Shown: piece by piece, positions 55,842 through 63,719 of the stretch
Layout: every line of letters starts with the position of its first letter
Numbering within the stretch: position 1 is the first letter of the stretch
Assembly (NCBI RefSeq): GCF_900188295.1
Contig: NZ_FZNM01000014.1
Location: 21,082-85,081 of the forward strand
Direction: 5' to 3'
Length of the DNA: 64,000 bases
From: Paracoccus sediminis
GTDB lineage: Bacteria; Pseudomonadota; Alphaproteobacteria; Rhodobacterales; Rhodobacteraceae
Program-made: the position numbers and the translations under genes
Notes under the pieces: model-generated
What the model saw: only the letters and a program-made list of their open reading frames with translations
The model's database searches: none
What the model was told of the DNA's origin: nothing

Positions 55842-56876
55842 TTACACATTGCAAAGCGCGGCGCGAGAAGGAAAGCCGGGGCACCGCCATTGCCGTTGCG
55901 ATGGGGCGCCTGCCTGGATTTTGCGCAGGCTGTCGCCCAGCCGGTCCCATTCGTCGCGGCCGCGGGGAATGGCCAGCCGCAGCCGCAGGTCGGACCACCG
56001 GAACCGCTGCACCCGGATTCGCGAATGCGCCAGGTGACGCTGCGCGGCGGCGGCGTCGGGGGTGTCATAGAACCGGAACAGATGCGTGCCCCCGGCCACA
56101 CGCCAGCCTGCGGCGGTGGCCATGCGGTCCAGGCGCAGCGCGGCCTCGGCCAGATAGAAGATCGTGTCGTCGGTCCAGGTCCGGTCCGCCATCGCCAGGG
56201 CGGCGATGCGCAGCGCGGATTCGTCCGGGGCGGGTTCGTCGGACAGGCGGGCAAGCAGGCCCGGATGGGCCACGACCAGGCCCAGACGCAGCCCCGCCAG
56301 CCCCCAGAAGGCGCGAAGATTGCGCAGGATCAGCGCGTTCGCCGGCAGCGCCGGGGACAGGGACAGATCCGGGCGGGCATCGGCAAGCCCTTCGTCCACG
56401 ATCAGGTGTCCGACGTGGCGGGCCAGTCCGATCAAATCCCCGGTCCGCCAGGCACGGCCGTCCTGGGCATTCGGATTGACGACGACCGCCAGATCCGCGC
56501 CCGCCATCGCCAGGGGCGTTGGGACGGGACAGACCCGCCAGCCGGCCGCCCGAAGGCTGTGGGCGTAAGAATCCCGGCCCGGCGCGATCACCGCGGCCCG
56601 CCCGGCGGGCAGAAGGCGCGCGATCCGGGACAGCACCGCCCTGTTGTCGTCCGCGACCATCCTGATCTGCGACGGCAGGCAGCCGAACCGGCCCGCCGCG
56701 ATCCCGGTCAGACGGTCCGCCGCCGTCGCCCGCGGCGCCGGGGTGTCGCGGACCGGGGGTGGCAGATCGGCCACAGGCCAGGGGCTTCGGTTGACGGCGA
56801 CAGAGAGATCGATCCGGTCCGCCCGCGCGGTTCCTGCTGCTGCATCGCCTGCATCCGAGCGTCCGTCACGGTCCAT
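55842..56876 (-). CDS. CobC/CobD-type aminotransferase-fold protein lacking the PLP lysine (putative pseudoenzyme)
   Basis: 344-residue protein with the fold-type I pattern of threonine-phosphate decarboxylases (CobC/CobD): VVNPNAQDGR, LIVDEGLADARPDL, FWGLAGLRLG and C-terminal DLRLRLAIP. In active members the block before FWGLAGLRLG ends in Lys; here it reads LRNLRAFWGLAG, so position 189 is Ala (codon at 56310-56312). The phosphate-binding Gly/Ser/Thr loop also looks changed (VADDNRAVLSR). These changes suggest it cannot bind PLP as a Schiff base. It lies 30 bases upstream of the DUF2126 gene on the same strand. No other cob gene is nearby. ATG at 56876 chosen; an upstream extension is possible. 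Confidence 0.75.
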   Translation of the reverse strand: MDRDGRSDAGDAAAGTARADRIDLSVAVNRSPWPVADLPPPVRDTPAPRATAADRLTGIAAGRFGCLPSQIRMVADDNRAVLSRIARLLPAGRAAVIAPGRDSYAHSLRAAGWRVCPVPTPLAMAGADLAVVVNPNAQDGRAWRTGDLIGLARHVGHLIVDEGLADARPDLSLSPALPANALILRNLRAFWGLAGLRLGLVVAHPGLLARLSDEPAPDESALRIAALAMADRTWTDDTIFYLAEAALRLDRMATAAGWRVAGGTHLFRFYDTPDAAAAQRHLAHSRIRVQRFRWSDLRLRLAIPRGRDEWDRLGDSLRKIQAGAPSQRQWRCPGFPSRAALCNV

Positions 56877-57079
56877 GATCCGCCCTTGTGCCGAGCAATG
56901 CCGAAGGCTTTTGATTAACGGAACCAAAACCTTGCTTCAATCGTTCAATCAGATTCCGCTTTACAGGACGGCAAATCCCTTTCACGGTATTTCGTGGCGG
57001 CAGTCGGGCAGGTCAAGCCCGATCGCGCCGTGTGACCAAGGGTTTGGCGGCGGCAGAATCGCTTTCCCTGAAAGGCAGG

Positions 57080-57592
57080 ATGGCAGGAATGGCACAAGCG
57101 GAAGCGATCTTTCCGATCGATGAAATTCACCCCATCGACATTGTCGAGGCGGTGGCTGTCCATCACGACTGGGACTTCGACCGTCCGGCTCGTGACCAGA
57201 TCGTCATGGTGGTGCAGGGCCAGTGGCGCAGTTATTCCCTGACCCTCGCCTGGTCGGCGAGAGAGGAGGAGCTGCGCCTGATCTGCTCGTTCGATCTGGA
57301 TCCGCCCGCGGATCGGCTGCCCCAGGTTTACGAAACTCTGAACCTTGCCAACGATCAGGTCTGGGACGGCGGCTTCACCTTCTGGTCGCGGCAGCGCCTG
57401 ATGGTCTGGCGCTATGGCCTGGTGCTGGCGGGCGATGCCTATGCCTCGGCCGAACAGGTGGACCAGATGATCGCCAACGCGCTGATATCGTGCGAACGCT
57501 TCTATCCGTCCTTTCAACTGGTCGCATGGGGCAACAGCAGCCCCGCCGCCGCACTGGACATCGCCCTGGGCGAAGCCTACGGACGGGCATAG
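57080..57592 (+). CDS. YbjN-domain protein
   Basis: 170-residue cytoplasmic protein with the YbjN (bacterial sensory transduction regulator-like) fold. HPIDIVEAVAVHHDWDFDRPARDQIVMVVQGQWRSYSLTLAWS, then LRLICSFDLDPP and WDGGFTFWSRQRLMVWRYGLVLAG are the recurring blocks in alphaproteobacterial members. The function is unknown. ATG at 57080 is preceded by gaaaggcagg; GTG 57032 and ATG 57089 are alternatives. It lies 35 bases before proC on the same strand. Confidence 0.8.
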   Translation: MAGMAQAEAIFPIDEIHPIDIVEAVAVHHDWDFDRPARDQIVMVVQGQWRSYSLTLAWSAREEELRLICSFDLDPPADRLPQVYETLNLANDQVWDGGFTFWSRQRLMVWRYGLVLAGDAYASAEQVDQMIANALISCERFYPSFQLVAWGNSSPAAALDIALGEAYGRA

Positions 57593-57627
57593 GGGCGCAT
57601 CGGCCCCGCGACACGGGGGGGGGCCGG

Positions 57628-58443
57628 ATGGGCGATTTCGACGAACTCAACACACGGGGGCTGGTGCTGGTCGGCTGCGGGCGCATGGGCGGCGCGATGC
57701 TGCGGGGTTGGCTGGCGCGGGGGCTGGAACCCGGCGCTGTGACGGTGATCGATCCGCGCCTTGCGCCCGAATGGCTGGACAAGGGGCTGCGCGTGAACGC
57801 CGCCCTGCCAGACGACCCGGCGGTGCTGGTCCTCGCGGTCAAGCCGCAGATGATGGCCGATGCGCTGGGCGGGGTGCCGGTGCTGTCGGACACGCTGGTC
57901 CTGTCGGTCGCCGCAGGCACCACCATCGCCACGTTCGAGGCGGCCTTTCCCGGCGCCCCCATCGTCCGCGTCATGCCGAACACCCCCGCCGCCATCGGCA
58001 AGGGCATCAGCGCCCTGATCGGCAACGACCGCGCGTCGGCGGCGCATCTGGATCTTGCGGAAACGCTGATGGCCGCCGTGGGCCGGGTCGTCCGGCTGGA
58101 CAGCGAAGACCAGATGGACGCCGTGACCGGCCTGTCCGGCAGCGGCCCGGCCTATGTCTTCCATCTGATCGAAGCGATGGCCAAGGCCGGAGAGGCGCAG
58201 GGCCTGCCTGCCGCGCTGTCGCTGGAACTGGCGCGCATGACCGTGGCGGGGGCGGGCGCCCTGGCCATCGACGCCGACGAGGATCCGGCGGTCCTGCGCG
58301 CGAATGTCACCTCGCCGGGCGGCACCACCGCCGCCGGACTGCGCGTTCTGATGGACCCCGATACCGGCCTGCCGCCCTTGATGGCGCGCACCATCGCCGC
58401 CGCGGCCGACCGGGGGCGCGAACTGGGCAGGGCGGCGCAATGA
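57628..58443 (+). CDS. proC: Pyrroline-5-carboxylate reductase
   Basis: 271-residue NAD(P)H-dependent enzyme for the last step of proline synthesis. The Rossmann motif is VGCGRMGGAM at 15-24. VRVMPNTPAAIGKG, the substrate segment AVTGLSGSGPAYVFHLIEAMAKAGEAQGL and the C-terminal VTSPGGTTAAGLRVL are typical. The stop overlaps the csaA-like start by four bases (ATGA). Confidence 0.96.
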   Translation: MGDFDELNTRGLVLVGCGRMGGAMLRGWLARGLEPGAVTVIDPRLAPEWLDKGLRVNAALPDDPAVLVLAVKPQMMADALGGVPVLSDTLVLSVAAGTTIATFEAAFPGAPIVRVMPNTPAAIGKGISALIGNDRASAAHLDLAETLMAAVGRVVRLDSEDQMDAVTGLSGSGPAYVFHLIEAMAKAGEAQGLPAALSLELARMTVAGAGALAIDADEDPAVLRANVTSPGGTTAAGLRVLMDPDTGLPPLMARTIAAAADRGRELGRAAQ

Positions 58444-58772
58444 CCATCAGCTTCGACGATTTCCAAAAGGTCGATATCCGCGTCGCCACCGTCATCCGCG
58501 CCGAACCCTTTCCCGAGGCGAGAAAGCCCGCGATCAGGCTGTGGCTGGACGTGGGGGATCTGGGGGAACGCAAATCCTCGGCCCAGATCACCCGGCATTA
58601 CGACCCCGACCGGCTGGTCGGCCGGCAGGTGCTGTGCGTGGTGAACTTTCCGCCCCGCCAGATCGGCCCCGTCCGGTCCGAGGTGCTGGTCCTGGGCGTT
58701 CCCGACCCCGATGGCGAGGTCGTTCTGATCCGCCCCGACCTGGATGTCCCGAACGGAGGAAGGCTGTTCTGA
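58440..58772 (+). CDS. csaA: CsaA-like tRNA-binding domain protein
   Basis: 110-residue OB-fold protein of the tRNA-binding (EMAP II-like) family. FQKVDIRVATVIRAEPFPEARKPAIRLWLDVG, SSAQITRHYDPDRLVGRQVLCVVNFPPRQIGPVRSEVLVLG is the full-length signature of CsaA. CsaA has been described as a chaperone linked to protein export in Bacillus; its role in alphaproteobacteria is not settled. It is translationally coupled to both neighbours. Confidence 0.9.
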   Translation: MTISFDDFQKVDIRVATVIRAEPFPEARKPAIRLWLDVGDLGERKSSAQITRHYDPDRLVGRQVLCVVNFPPRQIGPVRSEVLVLGVPDPDGEVVLIRPDLDVPNGGRLF

Positions 58773-59719
58773 TGAAGCTGCTTGTGACCCGCCAGATGAC
58801 CGCCCGCGCCACGCAGGCGATCCGCGACCGGTTCGACGCGACCTTCGGCGACGAGACCCCGCTTGGCCCGTCCGAGGCCGCGCAGGCCCTGGCCGATTAC
58901 GACGCCATCATGCCGACCTTGGGCGATGCCTTTCCGGCATCGGCCTTTCAGGGCGAACCACGCTGCCGGATCCTCGCCAACTTCGGGGCGGGCTACAATC
59001 ACATCGACGTCCGGGCGGCGGCGGATGCCGGGGTGGTCGTGACCAACACCCCCGATGTCGTGACCGAGGCCACGGCCGACATCGCCCTGACCCTGATCCT
59101 GATGACCATGCGCCGCGCCAGCGAAGGCGAACGGATCCTGCGCGCGGGGCAATGGACCGGCTGGAAGCCGACGCAGCTTCTGGGCGGCCATGCGACCGGC
59201 AGCACGGTCGGCATCGTCGGCATGGGACGGATCGGCCAGGCCGTCGCCCGCCGCTGTCATTTCGGGTTCGGGATGGACGTGGTGTTCTTCAACCGCAGCA
59301 TCGTGACGGGCCTGGATGTCCCCGCCCGGCAGATCGCCGACCTGGACGACATGCTGGCCCGGTCGGACGTGGCCGTCGTCGCCGTGCCCGGCGGCGCGGG
59401 CACCCGCCACCTGATCGGGGCCGCGCAGATGGCCGCGCTTGGCCCGGCCGGCTATCTTGTCAATATCGCCCGTGGCGACGTGGTGGACGAGGCGGCCCTG
59501 ATCGACGCGCTGACCGACCGCCGCATCGCGGGCGCGGGTCTGGACGTGTATGAACGCGAACCGGTCGTGCCGCAGGCGCTGCGGGACGCGCCGAACGCGA
59601 CCCTGCTGCCGCACCTTGGCACGGCAACCGACGATGTCCGGACGGCGATGGGTCTGCGCGCCCTGGACAACCTGGCGGCCTTCGCGCGGGGCGACGCACC
59701 TCACGATCGGGTGAACTGA
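58772..59719 (+). CDS. 2-hydroxyacid dehydrogenase (glyoxylate/hydroxypyruvate reductase type)
   Basis: 315-residue NAD(P)-dependent D-2-hydroxyacid dehydrogenase. The cofactor motif is VGIVGMGRIGQAVARR at 146-161. The catalytic triad can be placed at R234 (NIARGDVVDE), E263 (LDVYEREP) and H281 (LLPHLGTAT). The likely substrates are glyoxylate, hydroxypyruvate or D-glycerate. The start overlaps the csaA stop as TGATG. Confidence 0.92.
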   Translation: MKLLVTRQMTARATQAIRDRFDATFGDETPLGPSEAAQALADYDAIMPTLGDAFPASAFQGEPRCRILANFGAGYNHIDVRAAADAGVVVTNTPDVVTEATADIALTLILMTMRRASEGERILRAGQWTGWKPTQLLGGHATGSTVGIVGMGRIGQAVARRCHFGFGMDVVFFNRSIVTGLDVPARQIADLDDMLARSDVAVVAVPGGAGTRHLIGAAQMAALGPAGYLVNIARGDVVDEAALIDALTDRRIAGAGLDVYEREPVVPQALRDAPNATLLPHLGTATDDVRTAMGLRALDNLAAFARGDAPHDRVN

Positions 59720-59731
59720 ACGGCGCTCCCT

Positions 59732-59756
59732 GGAACCCGTGCGCCCAGCCGATGTT
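59732..59756 (+). promoter_or_regulatory. Candidate ECF-type promoter before csbD
   Basis: GGAAC at 59732-59736 and TGTT at 59753-59756 are separated by 16 bases, close to the EcfG general-stress consensus GGAAC-N16/17-cGTT. Transcription would start about 25 bases before the csbD ATG. CsbD proteins are general-stress proteins in other bacteria. No EcfG or PhyR gene is in the window, so this is inference. Confidence 0.4.
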
Positions 59757-59788
59757 GGTTCGTCACACAGCTTCGACAGGAGACTCGC

Positions 59789-59992
59789 ATGAACTGGGAC
59801 ATCATCCAGGGTAAGTGGAAACAGGTCAAAGGGTCCGTCAAGGAAAAATGGGGCGACCTGACCGACGACGAACTGGACCAGATCGACGGTAACAAGGATC
59901 AGCTGGCCGGCAAGCTGCAAGAGAAATACGGCTGGTCCAAGAATGACGCGGAACGCCAGATCGACGATCACTTCCGCGACCGCACGTTCTGA
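59789..59992 (+). CDS. CsbD-family stress protein
   Basis: 67-residue hydrophilic protein with the CsbD signature NWDIIQGKWKQVKGSVKEKWGDLTDDELDQIDGNKDQLAGKLQEKYG. CsbD proteins are induced by general stress; the molecular role is unknown. ATG at 59789 has acaggag upstream. It is followed by a terminator, so it is monocistronic. Confidence 0.95.
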   Translation: MNWDIIQGKWKQVKGSVKEKWGDLTDDELDQIDGNKDQLAGKLQEKYGWSKNDAERQIDDHFRDRTF

Positions 59993-60013
59993 GATCATCG
60001 GACGGAGCAAGGG

Positions 60014-60041
60014 AAAAGGGTGCCGCTCTGGCGCCCTTTTT
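60014..60041 (+). terminator. Rho-independent terminator after csbD
   Basis: aaaagggtgcc pairs with ggcgccctttt (one G-U pair) around loop gctct, then T5. It lies 22 bases after the csbD stop. Confidence 0.88.
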
Positions 60042-60095
60042 CGTGGCGCGGCGGCACGATAACCAGAACGCAGGTCCGGCCGGGGGGGCGCTGCC

Positions 60096-61058
60096 ATGAT
60101 GTATTCCTATGTCATCCGTCATGGGCGCATCGCCCTTCAGGACAAGGGCGCCGATCCGGCCGACGCGACCTGGATCGACCTGATCGCCCCCAGCCGGGAA
60201 GAGGTTGCGGTGCTGGGGCGCCTGGGCGTCGAGGTCCCGACCCTGGCGGACATGGAGGAGATCGAAATCTCGAACCGCCTGTACCGCGAGGAGGGCCTGG
60301 ATTACATGACCGCGGTTCTTCCCGGCGAACGGGGCGACGGCAACCGTGTCATCATGCCGGTCAGCTTCATCCTGTCGCCCAAGCGGCTGGTGACGGTGCG
60401 CCATCATTCGCCCCGGCCCTTTCTGACCTATCCCGAACGCGGCGAACGGTCCACGCTGGGCTGCGCCACCCCCCATCGCCTGTTCATCGGCCTGGTCGAG
60501 GAAATCGTCGCCCGTCTGGCCGACATCCTGGAGGGATCGGGCCGTCTGCTGGACGAAACCACCATGGGCATCTTCGAAATCCGGTCTACGCGCGGGCAGG
60601 GCAACCGCTTGCACGCCGCCCTGCGCCACGTCGGCCGGGAAGCCGAGGCCATGGCCCGCGTCCGCCTGTCCCTGCTGACGGTGGAACGGATGCTGGCCTT
60701 CTATATCGCGACCATCGACGAACAGCCGGAAGCGGGCCGCCTGCGTCCCGTGGTCAAGGGGCAGTTGCGCGACATCCAGGCGCTGGAGGTCCATGCGGAT
60801 TTCCTGGGGTCTCGGGTCAGCCTGGCGGTCGATACCACCCTGGGCATGATTAACCTGGAACAGAACAACACCGTGCGCGTCCTGTCAGTGGTGGCGGCGC
60901 TGTTTCTGCCGCCCACGCTGATCGCCAGCATCTATGGCATGAACTTTGACGTCATGCCCGAACTGGACTGGGTTCTGGGCTATCCCATGGCGCTTGGCCT
61001 GATGGCCGCCACGGCGGCGGTGACATGGCTGGTGCTGCGGTGGAAGAACTGGCTGTGA
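60096..61058 (+). CDS. corA: CorA-family magnesium/divalent cation channel
   Basis: 320-residue CorA family protein. The N-terminal cytoplasmic domain (about 1-240) precedes two membrane segments. The signature YGMNF at about residue 284 lies between them in IASIYGMNFDVMPELDW. It mediates uptake of Mg2+ or related ions. Two adjacent ATG codons are available at 60096 and 60099. Confidence 0.93.
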   Translation: MMYSYVIRHGRIALQDKGADPADATWIDLIAPSREEVAVLGRLGVEVPTLADMEEIEISNRLYREEGLDYMTAVLPGERGDGNRVIMPVSFILSPKRLVTVRHHSPRPFLTYPERGERSTLGCATPHRLFIGLVEEIVARLADILEGSGRLLDETTMGIFEIRSTRGQGNRLHAALRHVGREAEAMARVRLSLLTVERMLAFYIATIDEQPEAGRLRPVVKGQLRDIQALEVHADFLGSRVSLAVDTTLGMINLEQNNTVRVLSVVAALFLPPTLIASIYGMNFDVMPELDWVLGYPMALGLMAATAAVTWLVLRWKNWL

Positions 61059-61154
61059 CCCGCGCCGGATCCGCCGGTCCGACGAAATGACGCAAAGGCA
61101 CTTGTCGCATTCCGGCCATCCGCCTATTGGTCGGGGACGAACAGGGAGAAATTC

Positions 61155-62210
61155 ATGCGCTCGTCCTTATCCTATCTTCGCTGGCCGCTGATCGTGACGT
61201 TCGCCGGGATCGTCCTGGCCGGTTGGCTGGGACTTCGCTATACCGGGACAACCGGGGGGATGCTGTCGTTCCTGATGATCGCCGTCGTCCTGGCGATCCT
61301 GGAAATCTCGCTGTCTTTCGACAACGCCATCGTCAACGCCAACAAGCTCAAGGAAATGACGCCCGAATGGCAGCGCCGCTTCCTGACCTGGGGGATCCTG
61401 ATCGCGGTGTTCGGCATGCGGATCGTGTTTCCGCTGCTGATCGTGGTGATCGCCGCCCGGATCGGGCCATGGGCCGCCGTCGAGCTGGCCGCCACCAACC
61501 CCGAGGAATATTCCCGCCTGATCGGCGAGGCTCATCTGCCCATCGCGGCTTTCGGCGGGGCCTTCCTGATGCTGGTGGCGCTGACCTTCTTTTTCGACCA
61601 GGGCAAGGAGGTGGACTGGATCGGCAAGATCGAGCGTGCCTTGCGCCGTTGCGGATCCGTTCGCGGGATGGAGGTCGGCTTTGTCCTTATCATCATCCTG
61701 GTCTTCGTCTGGCTGCTGCCGGTCGGCGACGAACAGGTGTTCATGTTCAGCGGCATATGGGGGATCGTGACCTTTCTGGCGGTGGATGCGCTGGGGCATG
61801 TCCTTGACCGCTGGGGCAAGGCGCAGGAAGCGTCCCACACCGCCGCCCAGGCCGGCCTGGGCGGGTTCCTGTATCTCGAGGTTCTGGACGCGTCCTTCAG
61901 CTTTGACGGCGTGATCGGCGCCTTTGCGCTGACCCAGAACCTGTTCCTGATCGCCATCGGTCTGGGCATCGGCGCGATGTATGTGCGGTCGATGACCGTC
62001 ATGCTGGTGGAACGCGGCACGCTGGCCGAGTTCCGGTACCTGGAGCATGGCGCCTTCTGGTCGATCCTGATCCTGTCGATCATCATGTTCGGCCAGACGA
62101 TGTGGCACCTGCCCGAGGTCGTGACCGGCCTTCTGGGCGCCACGTTCATCGCCACCGCCTTCATCAATTCGGTGATGTGGAACCGCCGCCACCGGGGCGC
62201 GGTCGAATAG
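61155..62210 (+). CDS. TerC-like DUF475 integral membrane protein
   Basis: 351-residue protein with about nine membrane segments. The acidic intramembrane motifs ILEISLSFDNAIVNA and LEVLDASFSFDGVIGAFA are the hallmarks of DUF475/TerC family proteins. TerC-type proteins are proposed to move metal ions, such as manganese, but this branch is uncharacterised. The stop is 12 bases before the second hairpin repeat. Confidence 0.9.
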   Translation: MRSSLSYLRWPLIVTFAGIVLAGWLGLRYTGTTGGMLSFLMIAVVLAILEISLSFDNAIVNANKLKEMTPEWQRRFLTWGILIAVFGMRIVFPLLIVVIAARIGPWAAVELAATNPEEYSRLIGEAHLPIAAFGGAFLMLVALTFFFDQGKEVDWIGKIERALRRCGSVRGMEVGFVLIIILVFVWLLPVGDEQVFMFSGIWGIVTFLAVDALGHVLDRWGKAQEASHTAAQAGLGGFLYLEVLDASFSFDGVIGAFALTQNLFLIAIGLGIGAMYVRSMTVMLVERGTLAEFRYLEHGAFWSILILSIIMFGQTMWHLPEVVTGLLGATFIATAFINSVMWNRRHRGAVE

Positions 62211-62222
62211 GACAGGAAAAGG

Positions 62223-62274
62223 CCGGGGGTTTCACACCCCCGGACCCCCGTGGGATATTTCGGCCAAGGCAAAG
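62223..62274 (+). repeat. Dispersed hairpin repeat, copy 2 (after the TerC-like gene)
   Basis: Eight-base stem ccgggggt / acccccgg with loop ttcac, followed by a 31-base tail ending ccaaggcaaag that matches copy 1 at 25 of 31 positions. It sits directly after a stop codon, like copy 1. It is followed at once by the terminator at 62275. Confidence 0.8.
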
Positions 62275-62299
62275 GGCGCGGCGCAGGTCGCGCCTTTTT
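62275..62299 (+). terminator. Terminator between the TerC-like gene and the protease inhibitor gene
   Basis: ggcgcg (62275-62280) pairs with cgcgcc (62289-62294) around an eight-base loop, with AAA before and T5 after. It can serve the + strand TerC-like gene; the inhibitor gene stop on the minus strand overlaps its edge at 62299. Confidence 0.7.
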
Positions 62300-62580
62300 C
62301 ACATCTGATCGATCAGGTCCAGCATGTCCGGCGGGATCTGCTGTTCATGCAAGGTGAAGCTGCGGGTCCGGCGGTCTTCGGTCACGGTGATGCGATAGGT
62401 GATCCGGTCCGCGCAGTCGCCGCAGGGCTGGCGTGCCAGGCGCGCCAGTTCGTCGGGTTCGAACGCGTCGGACAGATCCTGCCGCATCGGTTCGGGCTGG
62501 TCCGACACGTCGATGGTCTTGTGCAGGTTGGCGGCGGCGATGCCCCCGAACCCGCCCTGCGCCGCGATTTCGATAATCAT
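62299..62580 (-). CDS. Emfourin-type protealysin inhibitor
   Basis: 93-residue protein. IEIAAQGGFGGIAAANLHKTIDVSDQPE and the Cys pair in ARQPCGDCADRITYRITV match the emfourin family, which inhibits protealysin-like M4 proteases in the same cell. ATG at 62580; the final residue is Met. It lies 35 bases after the stop of the protease gene on the same strand, the usual inhibitor-protease pairing. Confidence 0.85.
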   Translation of the reverse strand: MIIEIAAQGGFGGIAAANLHKTIDVSDQPEPMRQDLSDAFEPDELARLARQPCGDCADRITYRITVTEDRRTRSFTLHEQQIPPDMLDLIDQM

Positions 62581-62615
62581 GGCGATGATCCCCCGCTGAT
62601 GGGGGGAATCTAGGC

Positions 62616-63719
62616 CTAGATCGCGATTCCGACAAGTTTCCAAGCGCGGCGCAGCATCACCGTCTCGATGCTGCCGCGTCCCGCCAGTTCGATGGCCGAA
62701 TCCATCGTCTGGTCCGCCCAATCCGAAAAGCTGGCCATGGGATTGTTCAGCGTTTGCAGCGCCCGATACCAGATCCGGCCCGGCAGTTCCCAGGCGCGCC
62801 CGCCCAGATAGGCGCAGAACAGATAGAAGGCGTGGTTCGGAATCCCCGAATTGATGTGCACGCCGCCGTTGTCGTCGCTGGTGGTGACGAAATGATCCAT
62901 GTGCCAGGGCTGCGGATCCTGGCCCAGCAGGTCGTCGGCATAGGCGGTGCCCGGCGCCTTCATGCTGCGCAGGGCCGCGCCGGTGATGCCGGGGCCGAGG
63001 ATGCCGCGCCCCACCAGCCAGTCGGCCTGATGCGCCTCTTGTCCCAGGGCGCGTTGCAGCGACAGGCTGCCAAAGACATCGGCGATGCTTTCGTTCAGCG
63101 CGCCCGACTGGTTTTCATAGATCAGCCCGCCCGAATGCTGGATGACGCCATGGGCCATCTCGTGCCCGATCACCGACAGTTCCAGAAAGGTTCGGAAGAT
63201 CTTGCCGTCGCCGGTGCCATAGGCCATCTGCGTGCCGTTCCAGAAGGCGTTGTTGTAATTGCGCCGGTGATGGACCGTGGCGATCAGGGGCATCCCTTCG
63301 CCGTCCAGGGAATTGCGGCCGTATTCCTCGGCGAACAGGGAAAACACCTGACCCGCCGCGTCATAGGCGGTATCGGCATCGGCGATGCCGGTGGGATCGT
63401 CGCCTTCGGACCGCAGCAGCTTTCCGGGCAGGGCGGCGCGGAACTGGCCGTCGTGGATGCGTCGTTCGGGGCAACACAGCCCCTCGGCCGGGGACACGGC
63501 GGCCGTGGCATAGGCCCCCCTGAACGGATCCGGGGGCGGCAGGCCCGCGCCCATCAGTTCCGCCCGTTCGTCGCGCAGCTTTTCGGTCTGCTTCAGCAGG
63601 GTCCGCGCCATTTCGGCGACCTGGGGATCGCCGCGCAGGGCCAGCACCCGCAGCATATAGGGCGGCACGATGCAGAGAAGCGGGTCATGGGCAGCCCGAG
63701 AGCCGGAGCGGAAGCACAT
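62616..63719 (-). CDS. Protealysin-like M4 family metalloprotease
   Basis: 367-residue thermolysin-family zinc protease. The short protealysin-type propeptide begins with CIVPPYMLRVLALRG (C16 could act as a zinc switch). The zinc site is H186/E187/H190 in GHEMAHG with E210 in NESIADVFG. DNGGVHINSGIPNHAFY is the M4 active-site block. There is no classical signal peptide, in line with protealysins that leave the cell by unusual routes. ATG at 63719 is chosen for its AAGGGA at eight bases; ATG at 63752 would add 11 residues. Confidence 0.92.
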   Translation of the reverse strand: MCFRSGSRAAHDPLLCIVPPYMLRVLALRGDPQVAEMARTLLKQTEKLRDERAELMGAGLPPPDPFRGAYATAAVSPAEGLCCPERRIHDGQFRAALPGKLLRSEGDDPTGIADADTAYDAAGQVFSLFAEEYGRNSLDGEGMPLIATVHHRRNYNNAFWNGTQMAYGTGDGKIFRTFLELSVIGHEMAHGVIQHSGGLIYENQSGALNESIADVFGSLSLQRALGQEAHQADWLVGRGILGPGITGAALRSMKAPGTAYADDLLGQDPQPWHMDHFVTTSDDNGGVHINSGIPNHAFYLFCAYLGGRAWELPGRIWYRALQTLNNPMASFSDWADQTMDSAIELAGRGSIETVMLRRAWKLVGIAI

